Positions 34,940 to 46,530 of a DNA stretch of 64,000 nucleotides are shown here, one piece after another (within the stretch, counting starts at the first letter, position 1; every line of letters starts with the position of its first letter). The notes under the pieces are model-generated. The model did no database searches and was not told the DNA's origin. It saw nothing but the letters and a program-made list of their open reading frames with translations. Made by a program: the position numbers and the translations under genes. The DNA is from Zygnema cylindricum (Eukaryota; Streptophyta; Zygnematophyceae; Zygnematales; Zygnemataceae): positions 1-64,000 of the forward strand of contig JBBHKE010001118.1 of assembly GCA_037447655.1 (NCBI GenBank). Direction: 5' to 3'.

Positions 34940-36077
34940 GCAGATCCAAAAGAAGCTTATCTAGATTGTGCCGACTCCAAGTTGATATAAACCCAAATGA
35001 CTGACCCCTTGACAATCACAAACCCATTATAGCTTCACCCCTATGAAATAAGACTTTCTGTGTGCTCAGTTCCACCAAAGAATGCAAAGTTAGAATATGA
35101 GTTTTGGACACATTCACCCACTTTGACTTTCCCTTAGAACTGCAGCCACCCTAGCAAGCAAAAAATCTGACCGGCTATACCCTTGTGTAGCCTAGACTCT
35201 CTTGAGTACGCAACAAAAAGAATCATTGAAAATGGTCAAGTAAATTGATGGTTATGGGTGGCCAAAGTTCGCCACTTATACAAGGTGCTCTTTGGGAGAG
35301 GCAGCTACCTACCCAAAAATTTCTAAGTCCTATTCCCCCTCTAAAACACTATCTACTGAAGTACGACACTAATCAAATTACTGTGTCGTACAAAAAGTAC
35401 AGGTGCCGGTGTACTTTATGTACGGCCATTGTACAACATGGCCAAAATGTCGACACGTGTCAAATCAGGATTTGTTCCCGTAACCTCCGGAGTTCCTGTA
35501 ATCCAATGTTATCACGCCATGTGTCAAATGACGTGGCAAAGACCGTAAAACTCCAAAAATACCTTTTCCGTGATCGCGGCGCCTATCGCAACCGTTCCGA
35601 TCAAAACCAGCTATAATCCTAGCCGCTGAAATTCGACGCGCGGTATTGTTTCGCTATCGAAACAAATGCGCGGTATCCGTTGCGTCCCCATACCATACTC
35701 CATACTAAATAAAACTATATCTATGCACTAAATATGTATTCTCTATTAAACAAATTAATCTACGTGTAACAATTTAGTTATTTATCAAACACCACATATT
35801 CTAATATTATTCCTTGACTTAATGGTTAGAGCTAACGGCTATGCCAATTTGACGGACGGCAGGTACCAGGATGAATTCCTGGGTCCGTCAAGTACATTTT
35901 GGTAAATCTAGCTAATCCACCCCTTGTCTTCTCTAGTGAGCTTAGGCAGCCATGGCTCTAGCTCCCTATTAAGCCTTTAGTGACTACAACAAGTGTGAGG
36001 GCTTGGAGAAGGAAGTCAAGGACAAACAACCTTTACTCTTTTTCTATATAGACCTAGAAAATACTCAAATATCAACA
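34940..36077 (-). repeat. F2 LTR (5' copy of a second F element, end truncated)
   Basis: Matches the F1 5' LTR but lacks its last ~34 bp at the Gypsy-like junction. Begins TGTTGATATTTGAG read leftward from 36077. The right flank GCTACCACTGTGCTAAC is the same C LTR position as the right flank of F1, so F1 and F2 mark one insertion event duplicated with the array. Confidence 0.82.
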
Positions 36078-36454
36078 GCTACCACTGTGCTAACTAGATT
36101 CGTATTTATCGCAGCTGCTCTCTACAAAACTGAATTATTTAGAATCTCCGCAGTTGCGTCGTCTGTATGGACCATATAAAATGTAATCATAGTTGCGTTG
36201 TCTTAACTTAGTCACAACTACGTTGTTCTGACTGGGTCAAGCTGCGTTGATGTATCGCAGTTGCGTTGTTTCATCGCAGTTGCGTAGCTGGATCGTAGCT
36301 GCATTGTCCCACCTTATGTGTGATATATGTATGTGGGTGTAAGTGACACTCCAAAATACCTCTAATATGCTTTAAGTGACGACAAGTTTCCTTGTAGATC
36401 CATGTTTTGTTCATCACACTAATTTATGAGGCTTAAAGCTTTCCAAAATCAACA
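36078..36454 (-). repeat. Family C LTR part, with empty A insertion site (unit C4)
   Basis: Minus-oriented C LTR from the F2 junction to its start TGTTGATTTTGGAAAGC at 36454, rich in GCAGTTGCGTTG-like units. CAAAA at 36352-36356 is uninterrupted here and shows the pre-insertion state for A1/A2. Confidence 0.8.
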
Positions 36455-39400
36455 CTCTCCTAAAGCTTTAACTTAGTGTATCGACGCAACTGCGATGTCA
36501 AAGTTGCGCAGGTGCAATGTCACACTAGCGCAGCATAGTAATATAGTAGCGCAGAATGGCAGTATAGCAGTGTAGCAACCCAATTATTCACCCAATCCCA
36601 CAGCATCCCTAGAATACTTAATTTTGGGAGCAGGAAGAGCTTTAGTTAAGATATCAACAATCATTCTTGCGTCTAACAGATAGCATAGTTAAATCACCCT
36701 AGAGAACACTTTTTCTCTTACAAAATGTAATCTTACATCCATGTGCTTACTCTTGAAGTGATGACTTAGGTTAGAGGCAAGGGCAATGGCAGCTTGGTTA
36801 TCACACCAGATTAACTGTGGACCAACCAAATGTTTCTTAGTTTTTGCAACATGGATTTTACCCCTAAGAGTTCTTTGAGGGCCGAGCTTGGTGCCATATA
36901 TTCTGACTCCATTGTTGACTGTGTTGTAACCTTTTGAAGTTTGTTGCTCCAGTAGCAAGTCCCATTCCCAATTTGTAGAACAAATCGTGTGGTGGATTTC
37001 CGGCTTGGCATGTCGCCATAGCTTGCATCACTCCACGTTTGCAGCTTCACTTCTCCTCCGTTTAGTGTGAGTTTGAGGTCTTTCGTTCCTTCCGAATATC
37101 TTAAGACTCTCCTTGCTGCATCAAAATCAGATTTTCTCGGATTCTCTAGACTTATGCTCAGTACCGTAACTGCTGCAGCAATATCAAGACGGGTACAGTT
37201 TATAAAATATATAAAGCTTCCCACTATCTGACTGTATGGTATGTGTGTCATAAAATCATTCTCCCCTGACTCTAATTACTTGCTAACAGTAACACCTGAC
37301 TTTGTCTCTTCTCCCTCTACCTTCTGCCGAAACTCCATTGGAGATAGACATCCTTTTGCCCCCCGCATTCCATACTCATCTAGCATGTTTCCATTAGCCT
37401 CTTTTTGAGTTAGTTTTATTAGTTTCTTATTTTAGTCCTTTTTACCTGAATACCCAAAATATATTTTGCCTCACCGAGGTCTTTCATCTCGAACCGTGAA
37501 TTTAGAGCAGTTTTGATTTTGGTAATTTTAGCCATTGATTTGCTAATTAGTAGTAAATCATCTACATACACCGTTATATATACTATCCCATCCTCACCCT
37601 TTATAACATAGACAAAGTTATCAGAACTTATCCTTTGAAATCCTAGGCTAGTTAAGAATTCTTCAAGCTTCAGATTCCATTCCGTAGGGGTCCGTTTTAG
37701 GCCATACAAAGATTTTAGCAATTTGCATACTAAGTGCACTTTTCTTTGTTCAACATACATTTTAGGCTGCTACATGTAAATGGTCTCCTGTAATTCTCCA
37801 TGCAAAAATGGTTTCTTTACATCCATCTAATATACTTCCTTATCTTATATACCAGCTAAGAATAGCCAAATCCTATCTGTTGGAAATCGTAGAACCAGAG
37901 AAATGTTTCTTCAAATGAATTCGTTCCTTGTGATTATACCCTTTTGCCTGAAGTCTAACCTTGTATCGTTCAATGTTGTTTTACGGATTTAACTTCACCT
38001 TGAATACCCATTTTCTGCTGATCGCTTTTTCGTTTTGAGGAAGGTCCACAAGCTCCCGTGTTTGAGCTTCCATGATGGACTTCATTTCGTTGTTTGCTGC
38101 CTCGATCCACTTGTTACGCTCCGCTGATGAGAAGGCGACTCGGATGGACAGAGGCTCCCTTGAGGCTGCCAAGTAGGCAAAGTGAGAGCTTGCTTGCAGG
38201 CAGCTCCTAGATCTTCTTCCCCCCCAAAATTGTGTGGTTGAGTACGACGTATGCCGCGCATTGCGCTGGTTATGCTGATTGCAATTCCTGGGCATTGACC
38301 GTTGCTCGTTCAGTTGGAACTGAACTTGTTGATAAAATCGGAGTATTGCAGACTCATGAGCCATCACTGGAGAATTTGGCATCCGCAAAACAATTTCTTG
38401 CATGCAATCTAAGATGACATACTCTTGTACTTTTTGTTGCTTTTGCTGCTCTGTCATTTGAAACAAATCTATCGAGTCTAGTTCATTTTTGACAATGATG
38501 TTTCTTGCCATAACTATTTTTTGCTTCTCAAACACAAAGACCTTACAACCTTTTGAGTGATCATCATATCTTAACAAAATACCAGGTAAACCGTTTGGTT
38601 CCATGTTCCATCAGGTATTAGACGTATTCAAGATAAAGCATGGACTACTAAAGACTTTGAAATGGCTAACATCTAGTTTGCTACCTGTCCAAATCTCGTA
38701 AGGAGTAGTCTTTAGTGATCTTGATCCTATCCTATTTTTAATATAAACTGCACAATTTAGAGCCTCAGCCCAAAATTTCGGTTCCACATTTGTATCTGCG
38801 AGCATCGACCTAGAGCTCTGTCTGAGAGTTTTATTGAACCTCTCCGACTCCACATTTTGTTCTGAATAATATGGAAAAGTCAACAGATGACATATACCTT
38901 CTTCGAGTACATAGGTTTCAAATTTCTTCAATGTTTAATCACCACCATTGTCCGATCTAAGCTCCAAAATAGCTAAATAAAGAAGTTTTTCAACCCATGA
39001 CTTATAGTGTTTGAAGTGACCAAACACTTCACCCTTTTTCTTTATGAAATAACTTTTTGTAAACCCAGAGAAGTCATTTGTGAAGGTGACCATGTATTTC
39101 ATCCCCCCAGCAGATGGAACCTTTCCAAGTCTAAAAACATTGAATGAATTCGTTGTAAAAGTTTTGTTAGCTGATGCTTAGACTCTTTAAAAAATGGTAG
39201 GCTATGGATTTTGCCTAAAGCGTTGCCATCACATGTTTTGCCCGGCTAATCTGTGAGGGATATACACTCTATTTTTGTAGCAAGTACCATATTTCTCAAA
39301 CTATCATAGTATATATGGCCTAATCATTTATGTTACAACTCATCTGATTGCAAAACACCGCAGTACAAAACATTATCCTCCTTCGTATTAGCCCTATCCA

Positions 39401-40745
39401 TGCGGTACGTCTTTCTATTATCTGTAGTACCTGTAACCACAACCTTTCTTACAACCTTTCTTTTTTTGCTGACAATCTGCCTACCATTTTTCAAATTAAC
39501 CTCAAAGCCTTTACATTCAACCAAAGACGTGGAAAACATATTTTTCTTAAATTCATGTACAAATAAGACATTGTGAAGAGTTCATTCAGTTGCCTTCCCC
39601 TCTACATCAACTAGCAAAGACACATCACCTACAACACGAGTGTGAACACTCATTCCACAAGCATAATAAATATTTTTCTCCGGCGTTGTTTTCATATTTT
39701 TGAAGATGGCTTTGTTCTAGCACATGTGGGCTGACGCTCCTGTATCCATTATCCATACAGGGTCCTTCTCGCCCTCCATTGGTGCCACCATAGCGAAAAC
39801 ATCTGATTCATCCTTCTCAAAAAATGTTAGAGTCTCGTCCTAGAGTGATGAAGAAGCTGAAAATAGGGCATTTCCACGATGTGTAGGCCCCGTTAAGTTT
39901 GTGTAAAATTGACATTGTTGCCATCTTGGCCCATTTAAACCTGTATCCATAGCTTTTTAAAGCTTAGGAAAGAATTTGTATCCATGACCTTTCTCACTTT
40001 AATAGAAACATACATTGTTGGATTGTCTATTTACACCTTGATTAAACTGTCAATAAGGATAAAATTGATTTCTTTGCTGAGTAAACTGTCCTTTCTTCTC
40101 AAATTCTGAATTAAAGCCTCTACTTGCTCAACATTGAGAATATTAGATGTAGCTTCCTCCTTTAGTAAAATATTGATAGCTAACTGTAAAGTTCAACTAG
40201 TTTTATCTTTTTGTTTGAGCATATCAGATGCTAGTTTTATATTACGAGGGAGACTCCTCATGAGCAATGCTGCTTGTTGAAACCGAGGAAACGCCTAACC
40301 TGCACAAGAATGTGAATATAGAAGGCTGAAAATTTGTTAAAATACTCAGCCATTGTACCCCCAGTGTACTTAGAGTCCCAAATTTTTCCAGCCTATAGAA
40401 GCTCTTATTAGACATTAGCCTTTTCATAATCATTTTTAAGAGATATCCAAATATCAATTCCTTTTTTCATTTTAATCCGAGACATAACTAAGTCCTCAGA
40501 TATATAGAATTTCAGAATAGCACAAGCCTGCGTATTTTTCTTAGACCATGAATGATCAAATTCATCTAGCGAACCATCCAATATACCAAAAGATTAACAT
40601 TTTCAAAATGAGTCTCAACCATATCTGCTATGTAAACATACTTTTCCTTGGAAAAGATAGGAATTCTTGATGATAGGCCCATAACCTGTTGTTTTACGAC
40701 CACCGGTGCAAATGGAGGAGAAACAGTAGTTGTAGAAGTAGACAT
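36455..40745 (-). pseudogene. Unit C4: full internal region gag to RNase H (minus), broken
   Basis: The most complete uninterrupted C internal region. From right to left: gag ATG (40743-40745), primer site 40677-40686, zinc-knuckle region near 39970-40030, protease MDTGASAHMC followed by TAG (39718-39720), TGA near 39580, HHCC domain near 39200-39350, integrase core (EEGICHLLTFPYYSEQN; ADTNVEPKFWAEALNC), RT (KWVFKVKLNP near 37990; LYGLK near 37690; YVDDLL with YVDD at 37557-37568), RNase H (WCDNQAAIALASNLSHH, MDVRLHFVREKV). The RT active site is intact, unlike C1 and C3, but stops are frequent. Confidence 0.84.
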
Positions 40746-40802
40746 GATACACTCTCAGAAGCTATCAAGAATTGTATCAAACAACTATTTTCAAATGCTC
40801 AC
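40687..40802 (-). repeat. Family C LTR end (unit C4 5' LTR), cut by B2
   Basis: Last ~116 bp of a C LTR; ends at CTCAC (40798-40802), where a B-type LTR begins. Confidence 0.75.
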
Positions 40803-41651
40803 TGTTGAAATTTATAGATTTCTAGAGTATTTTCTAGGTTTAAATATGTTTTTATAAAAGGAAAAGGAAAAGGACGGACGACCTGCCTCCACCTCCGCTC
40901 TCTAGCTCCCATACTTGTTGTAGTCACTGAAGCTAAGAGAGAGAGGTTGATCCATGGCTGCCTTAGTTCAACAGACAGCTATTTTTAGTAGGTTACTAAA
41001 AATATACTTGACGGACCAGAGATTTGATCCCGGTACCTGCGGTTCGTCAAGTTGACCGGTAGTGGTCAGCTTTATCCTAATAGACTAGGACCAATGCTAA
41101 GTGCTATAGTATGTGATAGATATATATTTAGTTCGAGTGGATAAATTCATTTAACTAGAACTGTATACGACGTACATAGATTCTGTTTCATAAAGTACGT
41201 CGTACGACGCTAATTCAAAATGGATACCACGCATTTTATTTTGACATCGGAACAAATGTCGCACAAGTATTTATTACGGCTAAGATTGCGTTTCGCATAA
41301 AATCCAACGGCGCACATCATCGTCGAAATCTCGGAGTGGTCACTTTGGGGTTTTGTGACGTGGCATGACCTGGAGCCACGTGGAGAGATGACATTCGGTC
41401 ATAGGAATTCCGAGGAACGTACGGACGAGTGAAAAGCGGACACGCGTCCACTTAATAGCCTTGTCGTACATAGGCCGTACAAAAGGTACATCGGCAGTAG
41501 TACTTTTGTGTACGATACAGTAATCTGATTGGACCGTACTTCAGTAGATAGGAGTTATTAGAGAGAATCAGGACTTAGAAAATTTTGGTAGGTAGTCACC
41601 TCTCCCTTTGAGAGTTTGTACAAATTGGCATTTTTGCAGCCTCATAACTTA
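40803..41651 (+). repeat. B2 LTR (B-related), truncated by assembly gap
   Basis: Begins TGTTGAAATTTATAG. Carries the head box CTTGTTGTAGTCACTGA (40914-40930), tRNA-like block (about 41011-41090), ACGTGGC boxes (near 41358-41385) and the GTAC/ATTGG group (near 41465-41530), all aligning with B1 but well diverged. The last ~190 bp are lost at the N run. Confidence 0.8.
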
Positions 41652-41661
41652 NNNNNNNNNN
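41652..41661. other. Assembly gap (10 N)
   Basis: Ten N bases. A B2 internal region and second LTR may be missing here, since B2 LTR sequence stops at the gap and unrelated sequence follows. Confidence 0.99.
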
Positions 41662-41870
41662 CTATTACCTATGCCCTCGCAGTCGAGTGTACACAACCTT
41701 GTTTTGATAGAAGTTTTTATACTTTTGTTGCAGCCTCTTTTAATAAATAATACGAACATCCTACTCACAGGTTTGTGCACAACACCCACTACATAGAAAC
41801 GATCAATTACATCTTCGTTTTTGTTAACTTTCCTGGTAAGTGTTACAGGAGAAACAGGAACTCAATCTCT
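41662..41870. other. Unassigned sequence between gap and C5
   Basis: About 209 bp with no match to other families in the window and no reading frame longer than a few dozen codons. It joins C5 within the segment coding for the pre-integrase domain (TTTTGCCACAACTC). Confidence 0.5.
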
Positions 41871-43286
41871 TTTGCCACAACTCATCTAAATGCAAAACAC
41901 CGGAGTACATAACATCATTCTCCTTAGTATTAGCCATATCTATGCGGTACATCTTGCTAATATCTCTAGTACCTGTAACTGCAACCTTGCCATTCTTGCT
42001 TACATCCTGCCGGCCATTTTTCAATTTGACCTTAAAACCTTTACTCTCTACCAAAGACGTAGAAAACATATTTTTCTCTAACTCAAGGACAAAGAGGACA
42101 TTGTGAATGGTCCTTTCAATTGTTTTTGCTTCTACATTAACTAGCAAAGATACATCACCCACAACACGTGTTTGGACACTCATCCTACAAGCATAATAAA
42201 TAATTTTCTCCGACGTTGTTTTCATATTTTTGAAGATAGTTTTGTTCCAACACATGTGAGCTGACGCTCCCGTATCCATTATCCATCCATTGTCTTTCGG
42301 GCCCTTCATTGCCGCCGCCATAGCAAATAGGTCCGTGTCATCCTCCTCCGAAAATGGCCAAGTCTTGTCTTGGAGAGACGAAGAAGCCGAAAAGAGTGCA
42401 TTTCCACAAGGTGTAGGCCCCGTGAAGCTTTTATAAAACTGACTTTGTTGCCATCCCGGTCTATATAAACCTGTTTCGTTAGCCTTTTTAAGCTTAGACA
42501 GATCTTATATCAATGACCTCTCTCACTACAATAAAAACATGCAGTGTTGGATTGTCTAATTCCACCCTGATTAAATTGTTTGAACTGATTTTGTGAATAA
42601 AACTGATTTCTTTGCTGATTAAACTGTCCTTTCCTCTCAAAGTCTGAATTGAACGCCTCTACTTGCTCAACATTGAGAATATTCGATGTAGCTTCCTCCT
42701 CTAGTAAAATATTAATTGCTAACTGTAAAGTCCAGCTAGCCTTATATTTCTGTTTGAGCATATCATACGTTCCTTTCATACTACAAGGGAGACGGCGCAT
42801 TAGCAATGCTGCCTGTTGAAACTAAGGAAACACCCCGCCTGCAAAAGCATGTGCATCTACAAGGATGACCATTTTGTTAGCATATTCAGCCATGGTACTG
42901 CCAGTGTACTTAAAGTCCCAAAAATTTCCACCCAATAGAAGCTCTTCTTGGTCATTAGCTTTTTTATAATCATTTTTAAGAGATTTCTAGATATCAAGTG
43001 CTTGTTTTATTTTTATCCGAGACATAGCTAAGTCCTCAGATATAGAAAATTTCAGAATAGAACGAGCCTGAGTATTTTTCTTTGACCAGGTTGGATCAGA
43101 TTCATCCAGCGAACCATCCAATATATCCAAAAGATTAACATTCTCAAAGTGAGTCTCCACCATATCCGCCCAGTAAACATATTTCTCCCTGGAAAAGATA
43201 GGATTTCTTGATGACAAACCCATAACCTGTTGTTCTACAACCGCTGGTGTAGGTGGAGGAGCAGCAGTAGTAGTAGAAGTAGACAT
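41871..43286 (-). pseudogene. Unit C5: gag and protease part (minus)
   Basis: From the right: gag ATG 43284-43286, MSTSTTTAAPPPTPAVVEQQVMGLS, YVYWADMVETHFENVNLLDILDGSLDES, open for 99 codons to a stop at 42987. Primer site 43218-43227 carries one change. The zinc-knuckle region is CFYCSERGH near 42510-42540. Protease reads GWIMDTGASAHMCWNK and stays open for 165 codons (42321-41824), without the TAG and TGA shared by C1, C3 and C4. The unit is truncated at 41870 inside the HHCC domain, so integrase, RT and RNase H are absent. Confidence 0.84.
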
Positions 43287-43564
43287 GATACACTCTCAGA
43301 AGCTATCAAGAATCCTACCAAACAGATTTTTTCAAGTGCTCACCAAATCTTATACAAGCATTCAAACTTCACAAAGCTCTAAAAAAATATAGAGCAGCAT
43401 AATCACTGACAACTCCTAAAGTCTCAGCACAATTGACGTGACAACACTCAAGATATAACACTCAGAAGTTTCCCAAAAATTGTTCGCAGTTTTACTACTA
43501 GGAAGGCTGGATACATAAAATGTTCTACGTCCTAGTTCTTATACCTGTGTTGTACCGACGATAC
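43228..43564 (-). repeat. Family C LTR right of C5, split by CX
   Basis: C LTR from its end at 43228 to the CX insertion at GATAC (43560-43564); the rest is 49528-50024. Together they form one LTR serving as 5' LTR of C5 and 3' LTR of C6, the clearest case of LTR sharing in the array. Confidence 0.82.
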
Positions 43565-44261
43565 TGTTGTTTTTGGAAAGCTTTAAGTCTCAACAAATTA
43601 GTATGAGGACACTGGTCATCAATTAAAGCATTGTTTCATGTATCTTGGTTTGACACTTACATCCACGCCACACATCAAGGGATGACAACGACGCTGCGAT
43701 ACAGCAACGGAGTTGCGACAAATTCAGGACAACGCAACCGCGATTACATTTGATACGATCTATACGAAAGACGCAACTGCGGATATTTTAATATGAGTCA
43801 GTTTAGTATAGAGCAACTGCGATAGATATGAATCTAGTTAGATCAGCGTTAGCTTAGTGGTCGCTCAATGGTAGCTTGATAGATTAGTATTAGCTTGGCA
43901 GTTTGACGTACCTCTCACGTACACTGATATCATCGGTACAACACAAGTATAAGACTTAGGACTTAGAACACAAAACGTATCCAGACTTCCAATTAGTAAA
44001 CTGCAGACAGTTTAAGGGAAACATCTGAGTATTATATCTTGAGTGTTGTCGAGTAAATTGTGCTGAAACTTTGGGAGTTGTCAGTGTTTATGCTACTCTA
44101 CATTCTGATAGAGTTTTGTGAGGTTTGGATGCTTTTATAATATTCGGTGAGCACTTTAAACAGTTGTTTGATAGGATTCTTGATAGCTTCTGAGAGTGTA
44201 TCATGTCTACTTCTACTACTACTGCTGCTCCTCCACTTGCACCGGTGGTTGTAGAACATTA
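43565..44261 (+). repeat. CX 5' LTR (697 bp, family C type)
   Basis: Begins TGTTGTTTTTGGAAAGC like other C LTRs and ends at 44261 before GGTTATGGGC (44262-44271). The gag ATG at 44203 lies 59 nt inside. It contains degenerate GCAACTGCGAT units (43690-43815). The gag frame has TAG at the LTR/primer-site junction (44260-44262). Confidence 0.85.
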
Positions 44262-45180
44262 GGTTATGGGCTTGTCATCGATAATTCCTATCTTTTCCGA
44301 GAAAAAGTATGTTTACTGGGCGGATATGGTGGAGACACACTTCGAGAATGTCAATCTTTTGGACATATTAGATGGTTCGCTGGATGAATCTGATCCGTCA
44401 TGGTCTAAGAAAAATACGCAAGCTCGCTCTATTCTAAAATTATGTATATCTGAGGGCTTAGCTATGTCTCGGCTAAAAATGAAAAAAGCGATTGATATGT
44501 GGAAATCTCTTAAAATTGATTATGAAAAAGCTAATGTCCAAGAAGAACTCCTATTGGCTGGAAATATTTAGGACTATAAATACACTGGCGATACAATGGC
44601 TGAATATTCTACCACGTTTCGCATACTTGTAGATGCACATGCTTGCGCAAGTGGGGAGTTTCCTCAGTTCCTACAGGCAGCATTGCTCATGTGGGGTCTC
44701 CCTCATAGTATGAAAGGAGCATATTATATGCTCAAACAGAAGGATAAAGCTAGCTGGACTTTACAGTTAGCCATCAATATTTTACTAGAGGAGGAAGCTA
44801 CATCTTATATTCTCAATGTTGAGCAGGTGGAGGCTATTAATTCAGACTTTGAGAGGAAAGGACAGTTTAATCAGCAAAGAAATCAATTTAATCAGCTCAG
44901 ACAGTTTAATCAGGGTGGTAATAGACAATCACACAATGCATGTTTTTATTGTAGTGAGAGGGGTCATGGATACAAATTTTGTCCTAAGCTTAAAAAAGCT
45001 AACAATACAGGTTTATACAGGCCGGGGTGGCAACAAAGTCAGTTTTACAAAAACTTCATGGGGCCTTTACCTCGTGGAAATGCACTGTTTTCAGCATCTT
45101 CATCACTCCAAAACGAGCCTGTGACATTTTCCGAGGAGGATGAAACGGATCTATTTGCTATGGCGGCAGCGATAGAGGGC
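44203..45180 (+). pseudogene. CX gag
   Basis: MSTSTTTAAPPLAPVVVEH, TAG, then VMGLSSIIPIF and YVYWADMVETHFENVNLLDILDGSLDES (open 44266-44571). A stop near 44569 separates the second part (44596 onward): MAEYSTTFRILVDAHAC, LPHSMKGAYYMLKQKDKASWTLQLAINILLEEEA (a UBN2-like Gag segment), a Gln/Asn-rich spacer (QFNQQRNQFNQ), and CCHC zinc knuckle CFYCSERGHGYKFC at about 44938-44982. Two stops break an otherwise complete family C Gag. Confidence 0.82.
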
Positions 45181-46480
45181 GCGAAAGACTCTGGATGGAT
45201 AATAAATACTGGAGCGTAAGCCCACATGTGCTTGAACAAAGCCATCTTCAAAAATCTGAAAACAACGCGGAAGAAAAACATTTATTATGCTTGTGGAATG
45301 AGTGTTCAAACTCGTGCTATGGGTGATGTGTCTTTGCTAGTGGATGTGGAGGGCAAAGCAACTGAAAGAACTTTTCACGATGTCTTATTCGTGCCTGACT
45401 TTAAGAAAAATTTGTTTTCTCGTCCTTCATCGAAAGTAAAGGCTTTGAGGTTAATTTGAAAAATGGTAGGCAAGTTGTTAGCAAAAATGGCAAAGTCGCA
45501 GTTACAAGTACTAGAGATAATAGCAAGATGTTCCCAATGGATATGGCTAATACCAAGGAGAATGATGTTCTGTATTCTGGTGTTTTGCATTCGGGTGAGT
45601 TGTGGTATAAAATATTAGGCTATGTAAACTATGATAGTTTGAGAAAAATGGTCCTTGCTGGAAAAATAGAGGGTGTATCAATCACAGATCAACCGGTCAA
45701 AACATGTGATGGCTGCGCTTTGGTTTAAATCCACAAACTACAATTTCCTAAAAAGTCTGAGCATCGGTCCACAAAAATTTCACAACAAGTTCATTCAGAT
45801 GTTTTTGGTCCTGCGAAGGTTTCATCTGCTGGGGGAATGAAATATATGGTCACCTTCATTGATGATTTCTCCAGGTTTACAAAAGTTTACTTTATGAAGG
45901 AGAAGAGTGAAGTGTTTGGTCACTTCAAACACTATAAAGCATATGTTGAAAAACTTCATGATTTACCTATTTTGCAGCTCAGATTAGACAATGGTGGTGA
46001 ACATACATCGAAGGAATTTGAAACCTTTTTACTCGACGAAGGTATATGTCATCTACTGACTGTGCCATATTCCCCAGAACAAAATGGGGTGTCAGAGAGA
46101 TTAAATAAAACTCTCATTGAAAGCTCCAGATCGATGCTCGCTGATAAAAATGTGGATCCGAAATTCTAGGCTGAGGCTCTAAATTGTGCAGTTTATATTA
46201 AGAATAGGATAGGATCAATATCAGTGGACTCTACTCCTTACGAGATCTAGACAGGTAGCAAACTAGATGTTAGCCACTTCAAAGTCTTTGGTAGTCAATG
46301 CTTTATATTGGATACGTCTACGGACAAATGGAAAATGGAACCAAATGGTTTACCGAGTATCTTGTTAGGATATGATGATCACTCAAAAGGTTACAGAGTC
46401 TTTATGTTTGAGAGGCAGAAAATGATTGTAGCGAGGAGCATCATTGTCAAAGATGAACTAGACTCGATAGATTTATTCAA
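45181..46480 (+). pseudogene. CX protease and integrase, broken
   Basis: Protease reads WIINTGA, stop at 45217, AHMC: the catalytic DTG is changed to NTG, so this copy is inactive. C6 has a stop at the same residue. A frameshift near 45440 precedes ENDVLYSGVLHSGELW and the HHCC zinc domain (GYVNYDSLRKMV, CDGCA). The integrase core (45837-46169) has FIDDFSRFTKVYF, LDNGGEHTSKEFETFL and PEQNGVSERLNKTLIESSRSML, with D and E of the triad. TAG at 46168 replaces Trp of KFWAEA. Tail: LGYDDHSKGYRVF. Confidence 0.82.
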
Positions 46481-46530
46481 ATGACAGAGCAGCAAAATCA
46501 GCAAAATGTCCAGAAGTATGTCATCTTAGA

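Noticed and set aside
41662-41870. Host exon between the assembly gap and C5
   Set aside because: No extended frame or splice-site pattern that stands out; left unassigned.
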